Shown here: piece after piece, positions 53,976 to 61,789 of the stretch | Numbering within the stretch: position 1 is the stretch's first letter | How the letters are laid out: each line of letters opens with the position of its first letter | Origin: Lachnospiraceae bacterium | GTDB lineage: Bacteria > Bacillota > Clostridia > Lachnospirales > Lachnospiraceae | Direction: 5' to 3' | Assembly (NCBI GenBank): GCA_022769665.1 | Contig: JALEIR010000014.1 | Span: 48,599-112,598 of the forward strand | Length of the DNA: 64,000 nucleotides | Notes under the pieces: model-generated | Databases searched by the model: none | Seen by the model: the letters and a program-made list of their open reading frames with translations, nothing else | What the model was told of the DNA's origin: nothing | Translations under genes and position numbers: made by a program

Positions 53976-55769
53976 ATGAGAGAAGCAACAGAAAAAAAGA
54001 ATTTGTATCGTGTGATTGAGGCAGTTGTACTGGTGGCTGTCTTGATATTGTTTTCCTGCTTCTTTGATTATCGGTATGCCATGAATGATGATGTACTTAT
54101 CGGTGCGATTGTTTCCGGTACCTATTCAGGTGTTCCGGACATGCATAACATTCAGCTTATGTTGCCGCTGAATGTTTTTTTAACTTTACTTTATCGAATT
54201 ACCGGCACTGTACCCTGGTTTGGATTATTTCTGGTTTTCAGTCAGTTTTATTCATTATATACAATACTAAACTGCCTTTTGGGAAAGGCGAAACCGACTG
54301 AGAAGAGAGATTGGGTTTTGCTTGTTGCGACTAATTTGTTATTTGTCGGAATTATGTTATATGAACTGATTATTGTCCAATATTCCTATACGGCGGCTCT
54401 TCTGGTGACTTCTGCAACCATACGGCTGTATTGCGAGGATTCGGATTTCTTTTCCAAAAAGGGTGTACTATGTTATCTGGGAATTTTGGGGCAGTATATC
54501 GTTGCTTTTTGCCTGCGAACGGAAATTTTTCTGTTCCTCCTGCCCTTTTCTCTGCTGCTCACGGTAATTCGTTATTACCGGGAAAACGGCTTTAGACTTG
54601 TTAGCCGGAAATTGGGACAATGGGGAATAATTTGGGGAAGTCTATTGGCCTGTGTGCTGATGCTTTATGGGATAGAATATGTTGGATATTCTGATGCCGG
54701 ATGGAGTGAGTACAGGAAGGTGTTTGAGTACCGCACGCAGCTTTACGATTTTCTGACGCTTCCGGATTATGCGGAAAATAAAGATTTCTACGTTTCTACC
54801 GGAATTTCGGAAGCACAATACATTCTTTTGGATAATTATAATTTCTCATTGGACGATGATATTACAAGTGATACATTGCGCAGTGTGGTTGAGTATGCGG
54901 ATGAAAAGAGAATATCGGAACACAAGGGTTTAGAGCGCCTCTATTATCGTATGTTTACACTACCTCTGAAGGAGGGAATCTGGTCCTATTGTCATAGGGT
55001 TTTGTTTGATCCTATTGTAGCGGGGGATGATTATCCCTGGAATTTTGTATGTGCCGCTTTGTATGCCGTATTGCTTCTACTGACCTGTTTTTCCGGGCGG
55101 ATACAAAACATTGTCTACATGTTTTTGATGTTTTCCGTGCGCTCGGTACTTTGGATGTATATTATCCTAAAACAGCGGACACCCAACAGAGTGACGCATT
55201 CTCTGTTTGTGATTGAGATAGTTTGTCTTCTTGTGCTGGTGTTTGAAGAATTGAGCTGGCTGAAGGAGAACGGAAAGCCAAAGAGGCTGAACCCGCTATA
55301 TGCGGGTATTTCGGTGCTTTTCCTTGCGGGAGCAGTTACTGTGGCGTTCACCTCCTGGGGAAGCTTTCGAACCGAATATCAGAATACGGTGGCTTTCAAT
55401 GAGGAGTGGGAAGAACTGCTGGCGTATTATAGGGAGAGGAAAGATAATTTTTACTTTATGGATGTATACTCTACGGTGAATTACTCGGAAGCTATTTTTA
55501 CGGATAACGGGGAAGGAACGGAAAACTATGATATCTGTGGCGGTTGGCTGGCAAAGAGTCCTCTCTGCGGGGAGAAATATGCGCAGTTTGGTTTTACCTC
55601 CATACAGGAGGCACTGCTTGAAAAGGACAATGTTTACTTTGTGGCAGAGCAGGGAGCCGATTTGGAGTGGCTGTCAGAGCTATATGCGGAAAAAGGTGTT
55701 TGCGTTGACTTGGAATGTCAGGACAGTGTCGCGGGACAATTTGATGTATATAAGATAAATGTGAGATAA
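53976..55769 (+). CDS. Polytopic membrane protein, possibly GT-C-type
   Basis: 597 residues with about eleven TM helices concentrated in 13-255 and 345-460, then a soluble C-terminal domain of about 130 residues. The first outer loop has DYRYAMNDDVLIGAIVSGTY, with an acidic NDD soon after helix 1 as in GT-C glycosyltransferases that use lipid-linked sugars. No firm family match. SD GGGAGAGG sets ATG 53976. Independent of trkH by a hairpin. Confidence 0.6.
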   Translation: MREATEKKNLYRVIEAVVLVAVLILFSCFFDYRYAMNDDVLIGAIVSGTYSGVPDMHNIQLMLPLNVFLTLLYRITGTVPWFGLFLVFSQFYSLYTILNCLLGKAKPTEKRDWVLLVATNLLFVGIMLYELIIVQYSYTAALLVTSATIRLYCEDSDFFSKKGVLCYLGILGQYIVAFCLRTEIFLFLLPFSLLLTVIRYYRENGFRLVSRKLGQWGIIWGSLLACVLMLYGIEYVGYSDAGWSEYRKVFEYRTQLYDFLTLPDYAENKDFYVSTGISEAQYILLDNYNFSLDDDITSDTLRSVVEYADEKRISEHKGLERLYYRMFTLPLKEGIWSYCHRVLFDPIVAGDDYPWNFVCAALYAVLLLLTCFSGRIQNIVYMFLMFSVRSVLWMYIILKQRTPNRVTHSLFVIEIVCLLVLVFEELSWLKENGKPKRLNPLYAGISVLFLAGAVTVAFTSWGSFRTEYQNTVAFNEEWEELLAYYRERKDNFYFMDVYSTVNYSEAIFTDNGEGTENYDICGGWLAKSPLCGEKYAQFGFTSIQEALLEKDNVYFVAEQGADLEWLSELYAEKGVCVDLECQDSVAGQFDVYKINVR

Positions 55770-55837
55770 GAAGCAGATAAGTATATTGATTTGGTGCGCA
55801 TGTGAATAAGGATGAAGGAAAGAGAGGAAGTATAGAG

Positions 55838-56197
55838 ATGTTATTTGTACAATACCCAAAATGTACTACCTGTAAGAAGGCAGAGGCATGGCTGAAAGAA
55901 AATAAGATTGATTATGAGAGCCGCCATATCAAGGACAATCATCCTACAGCGGAGGAACTGAAAATCTGGATTGCACGGAGCGGTCTGCCTGTGAGAAAGT
56001 TCTTTAATACCAGCGGACTGTTGTATAAAGAAATGCAGTTGAAGGATAAGCTGGGCAGTATGAGCGATGAAGAAATGATTAATCTTCTTGCATCCGACGG
56101 TATGTTGGTAAAACGCCCATTGCTGATTGGAGAAAATAATGTATGTGTCGGCTTTAAAGAGTCTGAATGGGAAAAGACAGTTGGGGACGTTTTATGA
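55838..56197 (+). CDS. ArsC/Spx/YffB-family thioredoxin-like protein
   Basis: 119 residues. Redox motif PKCTTCKKAEAWL (C-x-x-C near residues 8-11), then YESRHIKDNHPTAEEL, FNTSGLLYK and the conserved VKRPLLIG strand. It could be an arsenate-reductase-like or Spx-like protein; the presence of RPLLI and lack of an arsenic operon leave the function open. ATG 55838 follows AGAGAGGAAG. Its stop overlaps the cellulase start (ATGA), an odd functional pairing. Confidence 0.8.
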   Translation: MLFVQYPKCTTCKKAEAWLKENKIDYESRHIKDNHPTAEELKIWIARSGLPVRKFFNTSGLLYKEMQLKDKLGSMSDEEMINLLASDGMLVKRPLLIGENNVCVGFKESEWEKTVGDVL

Positions 56198-57849
56198 AGA
56201 GAAATAAGATGGTGGCGGTATGCGCGATTGTACTGGGTGGCATGTTGATTTTCCAGGGATGCGGAAAGGCAGAATCTACTGCCGATGCAGCTGCAAAGTC
56301 GAATACAGAACTTGCGGATTCAATAGAATCCAAGGAAACAACGGAATCGGAGGAAGCAACAGAATCATCCGATGTGAAAGAAACGACGGAGACAGCGAAG
56401 GCAACCGAGGTTTCCGAACCTGATGAAAATACTTCGGAAGAAAAGAACACAGAGTCGCAAAGAAAGCCGGATTCTTCCAAGACGGATTTGGCAACACCTG
56501 CATCAGCAGGAGCGCTGCGTGTGGAAGGAACTCAGCTGGTAGACTGTAACGGCAATGCCGTGCAACTAAAGGGACTCAGCACTCACGGGCTTGCCTGGTT
56601 TCCCGAGTATATCAACGAGGATTGCTTTCGGCAATTTCGGGAAGAATGGAATGTGAATGTGATTCGTCTTGCCATGTATACTGCGGAGGGCGGCGGATAT
56701 TGTACAGACGGTAACCGGGAGAATTTGAAGACACTGGTCAGGAACGGTGTGGAGTACGCCACAAAGCAGGATATGTACGTCATTATTGACTGGCATACCC
56801 TGTCGGACAATAATCCCAACAATTATATTGAAGAAGCAAAGGCGTTTTTTGCTGAAATGTCCGAGGAATATCAGGACTATAACAATGTAATTTATGAAAT
56901 CTGCAATGAGCCAAACGGCGGGACAAGCTGGAATGACATCAAATCCTATGCCCTTCAAGTGATTGAAACCATACGTGCCAATGATGATGACGGAATCATT
57001 CTGGTGGGAACCCCCAACTGGTCTCAGTATGTAGACCAGGCGGCAGCAGACCCCATTACCGGATATGACAATATCATGTATACCCTGCATTTTTACGCTG
57101 CCACCCATACCGATTGGCTGAGGGACAGCATGAAGTCTGCCATTGCTGCCGGATTGCCGATTTTTGTATCTGAGTACGGTATTTGCGATGCCAGCGGAAA
57201 CGGTGCAATAGACGAGTATCAGGCGGAGCAATGGATAAAAACCATGGATGATTGCGGTGTCAGTTATGTGGCATGGAATATTTCCAACAAAAATGAGACC
57301 TCCGCAATATTTAGCAGCAGCTGCAAGAAGGTGTCCGGATTTTCGGAGAGCGATTTAAGCGCTTCCGGCAAATGGCTTTTTCGTATGCTCACAGGGGAAG
57401 AGGATGTGACACTTGCCGGATACGATGAAAAGTCGCAAAGCAGTGCTGCCTCCGGCAACGAGAGAAAGCAGGATAGCAACACGGTTTCCGAAAGCGGACA
57501 AAAGACGGAAAACAAATATGCGGATGATTCAAAAGTTGTATTGAACAGTGGCTCCCTTTCTGTGACGACACAGGTAAAGAATAGCTGGGAGTCGGAGGGA
57601 AAGACTTTTTATCAATATGAATTGACAATAGAAAACACCTCCGGCGTTAATTGCGATAAATGGGAAATTGATTTGCTCTTTAACGGAGATATCGCGTTTT
57701 CTGACGGATGGAACGGAGATTACAGCGTGGACGGTAATGCTCTGCATATTACCTGCAAGGACTATAACGGCAGTATCGCTGCAGGAGAGAGAATCGGGGA
57801 TATAGGGTTTATTGTCAGCGGAGAACAGGATTTGGGTGTTGTGGAATAA
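56194..57849 (+). CDS. Lipoprotein GH5 endoglucanase with C-terminal CBM2-like module
   Basis: 551 residues. Lipobox IFQGC near 20, then a long Glu/Thr/Ser linker (about 25-110), GH5 catalytic domain (about 112-400) and a C-terminal beta module (about 450-545, LTIENTSGVNCDKWEIDLLF, SDGWNGDY) like a family-2 cellulose-binding module. Acid/base Glu239 is in YEICNEPNG, nucleophile Glu327 in FVSEYG; IDWH and YTLHFYAATH are also present. It should cut beta-1,4-glucans at the cell surface. Start overlaps the preceding stop. Confidence 0.92.
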   Translation: MKRNKMVAVCAIVLGGMLIFQGCGKAESTADAAAKSNTELADSIESKETTESEEATESSDVKETTETAKATEVSEPDENTSEEKNTESQRKPDSSKTDLATPASAGALRVEGTQLVDCNGNAVQLKGLSTHGLAWFPEYINEDCFRQFREEWNVNVIRLAMYTAEGGGYCTDGNRENLKTLVRNGVEYATKQDMYVIIDWHTLSDNNPNNYIEEAKAFFAEMSEEYQDYNNVIYEICNEPNGGTSWNDIKSYALQVIETIRANDDDGIILVGTPNWSQYVDQAAADPITGYDNIMYTLHFYAATHTDWLRDSMKSAIAAGLPIFVSEYGICDASGNGAIDEYQAEQWIKTMDDCGVSYVAWNISNKNETSAIFSSSCKKVSGFSESDLSASGKWLFRMLTGEEDVTLAGYDEKSQSSAASGNERKQDSNTVSESGQKTENKYADDSKVVLNSGSLSVTTQVKNSWESEGKTFYQYELTIENTSGVNCDKWEIDLLFNGDIAFSDGWNGDYSVDGNALHITCKDYNGSIAAGERIGDIGFIVSGEQDLGVVE

Positions 57850-57880
57850 TTAGAATATGAAAAAGTGGGATGATTTCAAA

Positions 57881-57909
57881 TTGATATGCCCTAAAATGAT
57901 TTTTATAAT
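57881..57909 (+). promoter_or_regulatory. Consensus-like promoter of the HTH gene
   Basis: TTGATA (57881-57886), 17-bp spacer, TATAAT (57904-57909). It lies 42 bp before the start codon. Confidence 0.7.
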
Positions 57910-57951
57910 ATAGTTAAGACCTGCAGGAATATATTGAAAAGGAGACAAACT

Positions 57952-58371
57952 ATGCAAGACACAGGAAAATACTATGTTATAAATCATTTGGTGATGTTTA
58001 CGGGATTATCTGACCGAACCATCCGCAATTATATTGCGTCCGGTATACTTCAAGGCGAGAAAATCAACGGATTATGGCATTTTACACCGGAACAGGTCGA
58101 GGAGTTTGTACGTCATCCCGCAGTCCGTCCCAGCATTTTGGCTAAGAACAACGGATTGGTGTACGATTTTCTTCTTGATACGAAAAAAACAGGACAGGAA
58201 ATGTGCGTCATACTTGATACGCCGTGTGCAGATAAAAAAACAGTTGCAGAATGTTTTTGCTATAGCATCAATAGTGGAGGATATCATAATATTCAATTTT
58301 CGTTTGATGGTGTTATGGAAACATCGAGAGTAATTCTAAAAGCGATGCTGCTGAAGTGCTGCGGCTTGTGA
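57952..58371 (+). CDS. Small MerR/excisionase-like HTH protein
   Basis: 139 residues. N-terminal winged-helix of excisionase/MerR style: YYVINHLVMFTGLSDRTIRNYIASGILQGEKINGLWHF in pieces, then PEQVEEFVRHPAV. The C-terminal 80 residues have five Cys (MCVILDTPCADKK, ECFCYS, LLKCCGL) and no family I know. ATG 57952 follows AAGGAG. It has its own strong promoter. The 100-residue tail may sense redox or metal, but that is only suggested by composition. Confidence 0.75.
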   Translation: MQDTGKYYVINHLVMFTGLSDRTIRNYIASGILQGEKINGLWHFTPEQVEEFVRHPAVRPSILAKNNGLVYDFLLDTKKTGQEMCVILDTPCADKKTVAECFCYSINSGGYHNIQFSFDGVMETSRVILKAMLLKCCGL

Positions 58372-58435
58372 ATGAATATAACTCAAAATACCCTACAAAA
58401 TTATAAAATAATTAACTTAGCGATTACGGAAGCGG

Positions 58436-58525
58436 ATGGCCGATGAAGAAAGGAAACTTATGGGGTGCTATGATGATTATTGTGAAAGTGCTTATAAGTA
58501 TGGAATGCCAGCCACAGACGGATAG
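58436..58525 (+). CDS. Possible small ORF, 29 residues
   Basis: ATG to TAG, reading MADEERKLMGCYDDYCESAY and then KYGMPATDG. An SD-like GGAAG is only three bases from the ATG, so initiation would be poor. Two Cys and an acidic composition give no family. It precedes the terminator at 58563. It could equally be a remnant. Confidence 0.2.
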   Translation: MADEERKLMGCYDDYCESAYKYGMPATDG

Positions 58526-58562
58526 AAACCGGTGTACGGGTAATTGAATAGGGGAAGGACGG

Positions 58563-58595
58563 AGCACTCTCAGGTGGAAACCCGGGAGTGCTTTT
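58563..58595 (+). terminator. Terminator hairpin, copy 1 of a three-copy family
   Basis: AGCACTC..GGT-GGAA-ACCCGGGAGTGCT with TTTT. Almost the same sequence recurs at 60343 and 63353. This copy lacks the TATAAT seen after the others. From here to 58833 I see no gene or clear element in AT-rich sequence. Confidence 0.75.
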
Positions 58596-58833
58596 GCTTA
58601 ATTAAAAAATGTCGCACAAAATAATTACTCCTTTTCGGAATTACACATTCGTTGAATAAGGACATATGAACATACATTGAAATAGATATGGAATTATTCA
58701 TATTGTGATTACATATCAGTCAGGCAACATAAAAGTTGTCGGTATGTGAATTATTTAAGTATATAGTGAGTGCCTTTATATCAGTCACAATTTTCGAGAG
58801 ATGCTTTATCTAATCATATGATAAAGAAGGTCG

Positions 58834-59140
58834 GTTACGGTTACAAATCAGGGGAAGCAGAATACAACCGTAGAGAAGAGAGTTTGGTTACGGTTACATA
58901 TCAGAGAAGGTGAAACACAACCGCAGAGAAGAGTGTTTGGCTACGGTTACAAATTAGAGAAAGTGAAATACAACCGTAGAGGAGAGTGTTTGGTTACGGT
59001 TACAAATTAGAGAAAGTGAAATACAACCGTAGAGAAGAGTGTTTGGTTACGGTTACAGATTAGAGAAAGTGAAATACAACCGTAGAGAAGAAGGTTTTAT
59101 TACGGTTACGTGTCAGGAAAGGAAGCATGCAACCGTAAAA
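58834..59140 (+). repeat. Six-copy 53-bp tandem array with inverted repeats
   Basis: TACGGTTAC recurs at 58836, 58889, 58942, 58995, 59048 and 59101: exactly 53 bp each time. Every unit has GGTTACGGTTAC (a doubled GGTTAC; first G varies) at its left and ACAACCGTA or a one-base variant 23-25 bases later, so TACGGTT can pair with AACCGTA. Copies 3-5 are nearly identical and the outer ones diverge. 53 is not a multiple of three and frames are not conserved, so it is non-coding. It ends about 90 bp before a DeoR-family promoter. Confidence 0.9.
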
Positions 59141-59230
59141 ATGAAATGGGCTGTGCTTAGTCAGGAACAGGTAATGTTAATTTTCAAAAATAATTGTACA
59201 CATAGTATTTTTTCTAGAAAATATACGCAA

Positions 59231-59295
59231 ATTCGGTTACCGAAAATATTGAAATATTACCGAATGTGTTGTATTATGATGACGTCGAATTCGAC
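59231..59295 (+). promoter_or_regulatory. Promoter of the deoR-type operon with two dyads
   Basis: TTGAAA (59249-59254), 17-bp spacer, TATTAT (59272-59277). ATTCGGT (59231-59237) and ACCGAAT (59259-59265) form a dyad around the -35, and the left part alone is TTCGGTTACCGAA. A perfect 12-bp palindrome GTCGAATTCGAC (59284-59295) lies at the likely transcript start. Both positions suit a repressor; the DeoR-family product is the likely ligand. Confidence 0.65.
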
Positions 59296-59325
59296 ATGAT
59301 ACATTTGAATTTATGGAGGTGCGCT

Positions 59326-60102
59326 ATGTTTATGGAGGAACGCCACAGCGAAATTATTGAAATGCTTCAGGCAAACGGCAAGATTACAACTGCAGAGATT
59401 ACGAAAAAGTATGGGATATCAGACGAGTCGGCACGCAGAGATTTGCGGTTGTTAGAGAGACAAGGGGTGTGTAAGAGGACTCACGGAGGGGCAATTGCTG
59501 CAAGTCAAGTCAGTGTAAGACCTCCTGTAAATCGCAACTTTGAGAAAATGCCGGTCTATGATAATTATAGAGAAATATCGAGAATTGCAGCCGGTATGAT
59601 TCATGAGAACGACACAATATATCTTACAGGAGGCTCCTTTGGATATATCATGCTCTCCTATTTGCCCAGGGATATTTATTACACGGTAGTGGTAAATTCA
59701 GTCGACATTGGTAAGGAGCTGAGAAGCTTTGACAATATGGATGTCTATCTTGTGGGTGGTAAGATGCGTCAGAGCGGGTCGGTGGTAGATAGTTTTGCCA
59801 ACGATTTTGTCAGTCGTCTTCATTTTGATCTTTGCTTTATTACCGGTGCGGGTTTGACCGCTGATTTTGGTTTATCAAATGGTACAGATGAAACAGCAGC
59901 ATTTCAGAGGACGGTTATCCGGAACAGCCGTAAAAAATGTTTGTTGCTTCCCGGCGCAAAAATCGGAGTGGATTCCTTTGTGAAGGTATGTGATGTTGTA
60001 GCTTTTGATTGCCTTGTTACAGATTGGGATTGTGTAGAAGACCAGATTACTGCTATCGGTGAGAAAGGTGTGGAAATCATAGTGGCGGAGGAGCCGAAAT
60101 GA
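59326..60102 (+). CDS. DeoR-family transcriptional regulator
   Basis: 258 residues. N-terminal DeoR HTH (about 3-58: ERHSEIIEMLQANGKITTAEITKKYGISDESARRDLRLLERQG in pieces) and a DeoRC sugar-phosphate sensor domain (about 75-250) with YLTGGSFGYIML and ITGAGLTADFGLSNGTDETAAFQR. Such regulators usually repress a sugar operon, but no sugar genes are adjacent; only a small HTH gene follows, overlapping by ATGA. ATG 59326 follows GGAGGTG. Dyads in its promoter and the tandem array upstream suggest autoregulation. Confidence 0.9.
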   Translation: MFMEERHSEIIEMLQANGKITTAEITKKYGISDESARRDLRLLERQGVCKRTHGGAIAASQVSVRPPVNRNFEKMPVYDNYREISRIAAGMIHENDTIYLTGGSFGYIMLSYLPRDIYYTVVVNSVDIGKELRSFDNMDVYLVGGKMRQSGSVVDSFANDFVSRLHFDLCFITGAGLTADFGLSNGTDETAAFQRTVIRNSRKKCLLLPGAKIGVDSFVKVCDVVAFDCLVTDWDCVEDQITAIGEKGVEIIVAEEPK

Positions 60103-60323
60103 ACCGTGAATTTATGCTTAGAAACTTAATTCTGGATAGGTATACGAGTATTCGACAATTTGCCGGGGAAATTGACATCCCTTATAGCACACTCATGACA
60201 TTACTTACAAGGGGTGTAGGTGGAGCTTCTTTCGATGTCGTTATTAAGATCTGTAGAAATCTGGAAATTGATCCGGTGGAGCTTTCGCAGGGAAATATTA
60301 GCTATTGGGGACGCAAGGTTTAA
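60099..60323 (+). CDS. Small Cro/CI-type HTH protein
   Basis: 74 residues. A single HTH: NLILDRYTSIRQFAGEIDIPYSTLMTLLTRGVGGASFDVVIKICRNLEIDPVEL in outline, where FAGEIDIPYSTLMTLL is the helix-turn-helix. Its start overlaps the DeoR stop (ATGA), so the two regulators are co-translated, an unusual pair. It is followed by the copy-2 terminator/promoter module. Confidence 0.8.
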   Translation: MNREFMLRNLILDRYTSIRQFAGEIDIPYSTLMTLLTRGVGGASFDVVIKICRNLEIDPVELSQGNISYWGRKV

Positions 60324-60342
60324 CCGAATGAAGAAAAGCAGA

Positions 60343-60382
60343 GCACTCTCAGGTGGAAACCCGGGAGTGTTTTTGGTATAAT
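60343..60382 (+). terminator. Terminator overlapped by promoter, copy 2
   Basis: Hairpin GCACTCTCAGGT/ACCCGGGAGTGT, T-run, then TATAAT (60377-60382). TGGAAA in the hairpin loop (60354-60359) is 17 bp upstream and can serve as -35. So one 40-bp block can stop the HTH transcript and start the next. Confidence 0.65.
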
Positions 60383-60422
60383 GGGGAGTAGAATTCTGAA
60401 AGAAGCAGTTCGCAGGTTGATT

Positions 60423-60701
60423 ATGAATAAATACAATGAAGCATTTGGTGAAATAGGAGCAGATGTAGATAATGAGGGCTCTATCTTGGAATGCCGAAAG
60501 AGAGGATTTGAACGATTAGAAAGTATGCCAAACTTCCTAAGCAACTTCATACAGGAAGGAAGTTATGGTGAGATGTGGTCTGTCAGAAAGGTTCTGCGTC
60601 GGTTTATCTGGCATGACAGAATCCACGCGAAAGCAATGTGGAGAATGGCAATAAAGACTTTTGAAAAAAATGAGATAGAGAATGTATTCCGCTTTGAATA
60701 A
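60423..60701 (+). CDS. Hypothetical protein, perhaps a C-terminal fragment
   Basis: 92 residues. The C-terminal WSVRKVLRRFIWHDRIHAKAM followed by WRMA resembles the tail of helical-bundle clostridial proteins (DinB-like in style). The start of such proteins is missing, so this may be a truncated copy with a new promoter. ATG 60423 has only a weak AGG; the ATG at 60381 overlaps the -10. SD for the following gene is strong and only 18 bp away, so they would be cotranscribed. Confidence 0.4.
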   Translation: MNKYNEAFGEIGADVDNEGSILECRKRGFERLESMPNFLSNFIQEGSYGEMWSVRKVLRRFIWHDRIHAKAMWRMAIKTFEKNEIENVFRFE

Positions 60702-60718
60702 AGGTGAGGAGGTCAAAA

Positions 60719-61160
60719 ATGGAATATGTTAAATTGACAGAAGAGAATATCGATTTAGTAGTCTGTAACTATGTCGAATACTATAATACACACGAAGATG
60801 GCTGTTGGACTTATGAGAAAGCATAAAAGAATTCATCAAGTGATGACCACCCCGGATGCGGAATGTTTGGTTCAGTACGACAATGGTAAAATGACCGGAT
60901 TTGTGATGGGATATTACAAAGAGTTTGATGATTTAAAGGCATATTTCCTAGAGGAGATAGTTATTTTTGCAGAGTATCAGAATAAGGAATACGGAACAGC
61001 GTTTTTGAAGGAACTGGAAGCGGTTGTGAGACGCAATGGCGTGGAACATATAGAACTGATTAGTGTGAACGACGAACATCATATGCATTTTTATAAGAAG
61101 TTGGGATTCTATGCGGCAGGCAATCTGGCGATGATGGGAAAGCATTTCAAAAATGAATGA
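60719..61160 (+). pseudogene. GNAT acetyltransferase with a one-base frameshift
   Basis: ATG 60719 with GGAGG upstream encodes MEYVKLTEENIDLVVCNYVE and on to GCWTYEKA, then TAA at 60824. The frame changes by one base there, and the continuation reads KRIHQVMTTPDAECLVQYDNG to the GNAT core EEIVIFAEYQNKEYGTAFLKEL and FYKKLGFYAAGN. Together they make a normal GNAT of about 147 residues. A lost base in the run GCATAAAAG explains it. A downstream-only start (60771) has no RBS. Confidence 0.8.
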
Positions 61161-61289
61161 TGTTCAAGAATGTGTCGGGGTGTATATGGTAGCATATATT
61201 GCTGAACCATGGAATGAAGTGTATGTTGCGACCATATCTTAGAATTGAAGATTTTTGCGTGGATTTGAGCGTGCATAGAAAAGGATATG
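61153..61289 (+). pseudogene. Second acetyltransferase fragment
   Basis: Two frames give MNDVQECVGVYMVAYIAEPWNE followed by a stop, then IEDFCVDLSVHRKGYG, which is a GNAT strand-4 and acetyl-CoA loop (Q/R-x-x-G-x-G). The segments are too close together for an intact gene, so most of the middle is deleted. It overlaps the end of the previous pseudogene. Confidence 0.55.
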
Positions 61290-61290
61290 G

Positions 61291-61605
61291 ATGCTTTTAA
61301 GAGGTGGAATCAGTATTGCAGTAGCGTTCGGAACAGGTCAGGACCAGGGAATTGCTGTGAGAATTGCGATGGCAGTGTTTATATACAGCGTTATTTCTGC
61401 ATGGTGGTACTGCTGTAAAATGACGGGAAACTACCTTGTCGGTACCATAGCCTTTATTGCAGCAGTTTGCTTTTCCAGTTGGGGGATTGCAGCGGGGCCG
61501 AATATGGTAATCAAGGTAATTGCCTATATTGTGGTAATAGCCATTGTGATAGGCGGAGTCATTGCAGATATATGGGGAATCATCCAGGCAATCCGACATC
61601 GCTGA
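61291..61605 (+). CDS. Small integral membrane protein
   Basis: 104 residues, three TM helices (about 18-38, 48-66, 71-95), short basic tail RHR. No family recognised. AAAGGA is five bases before ATG 61291, but the upstream sequence belongs to an acetyltransferase remnant, so the start was probably captured. Followed by a terminator at 61677. Confidence 0.5.
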   Translation: MLLRGGISIAVAFGTGQDQGIAVRIAMAVFIYSVISAWWYCCKMTGNYLVGTIAFIAAVCFSSWGIAAGPNMVIKVIAYIVVIAIVIGGVIADIWGIIQAIRHR

Positions 61606-61676
61606 GTCTCCCTGACTTTCCGGAACGGTTGGAAAACAAGGTTATATGTGCAACTGAATAGGTAGTGTGTTGGAAA

Positions 61677-61708
61677 AATAGGGTGTGCGCAGGTACACCT
61701 TATTTTTT
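61677..61708 (+). terminator. Intrinsic terminator
   Basis: Twelve-pair stem AATAGGGTGTGC/GTACACCTTATT (two G-U), GCAG loop, six T. It insulates the sigma-factor gene. Confidence 0.85.
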
Positions 61709-61789
61709 GAAAAATTTTCTAACCGTTAAGAGATATTTGCCACTATACATATGAAAGCTTTCAAAAGAACATTTCGAAATGGAGAATTT

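Noticed and set aside
58834..59140. CRISPR array
   Set aside because: Period is regular, but the whole 53-bp unit is repeated with no unique spacers and no cas genes are near.
59039..59299. 86-codon frame across the array end and the DeoR promoter
   Set aside because: It runs through the non-coding tandem repeat and through the promoter and dyads; no RBS and no family resemblance.
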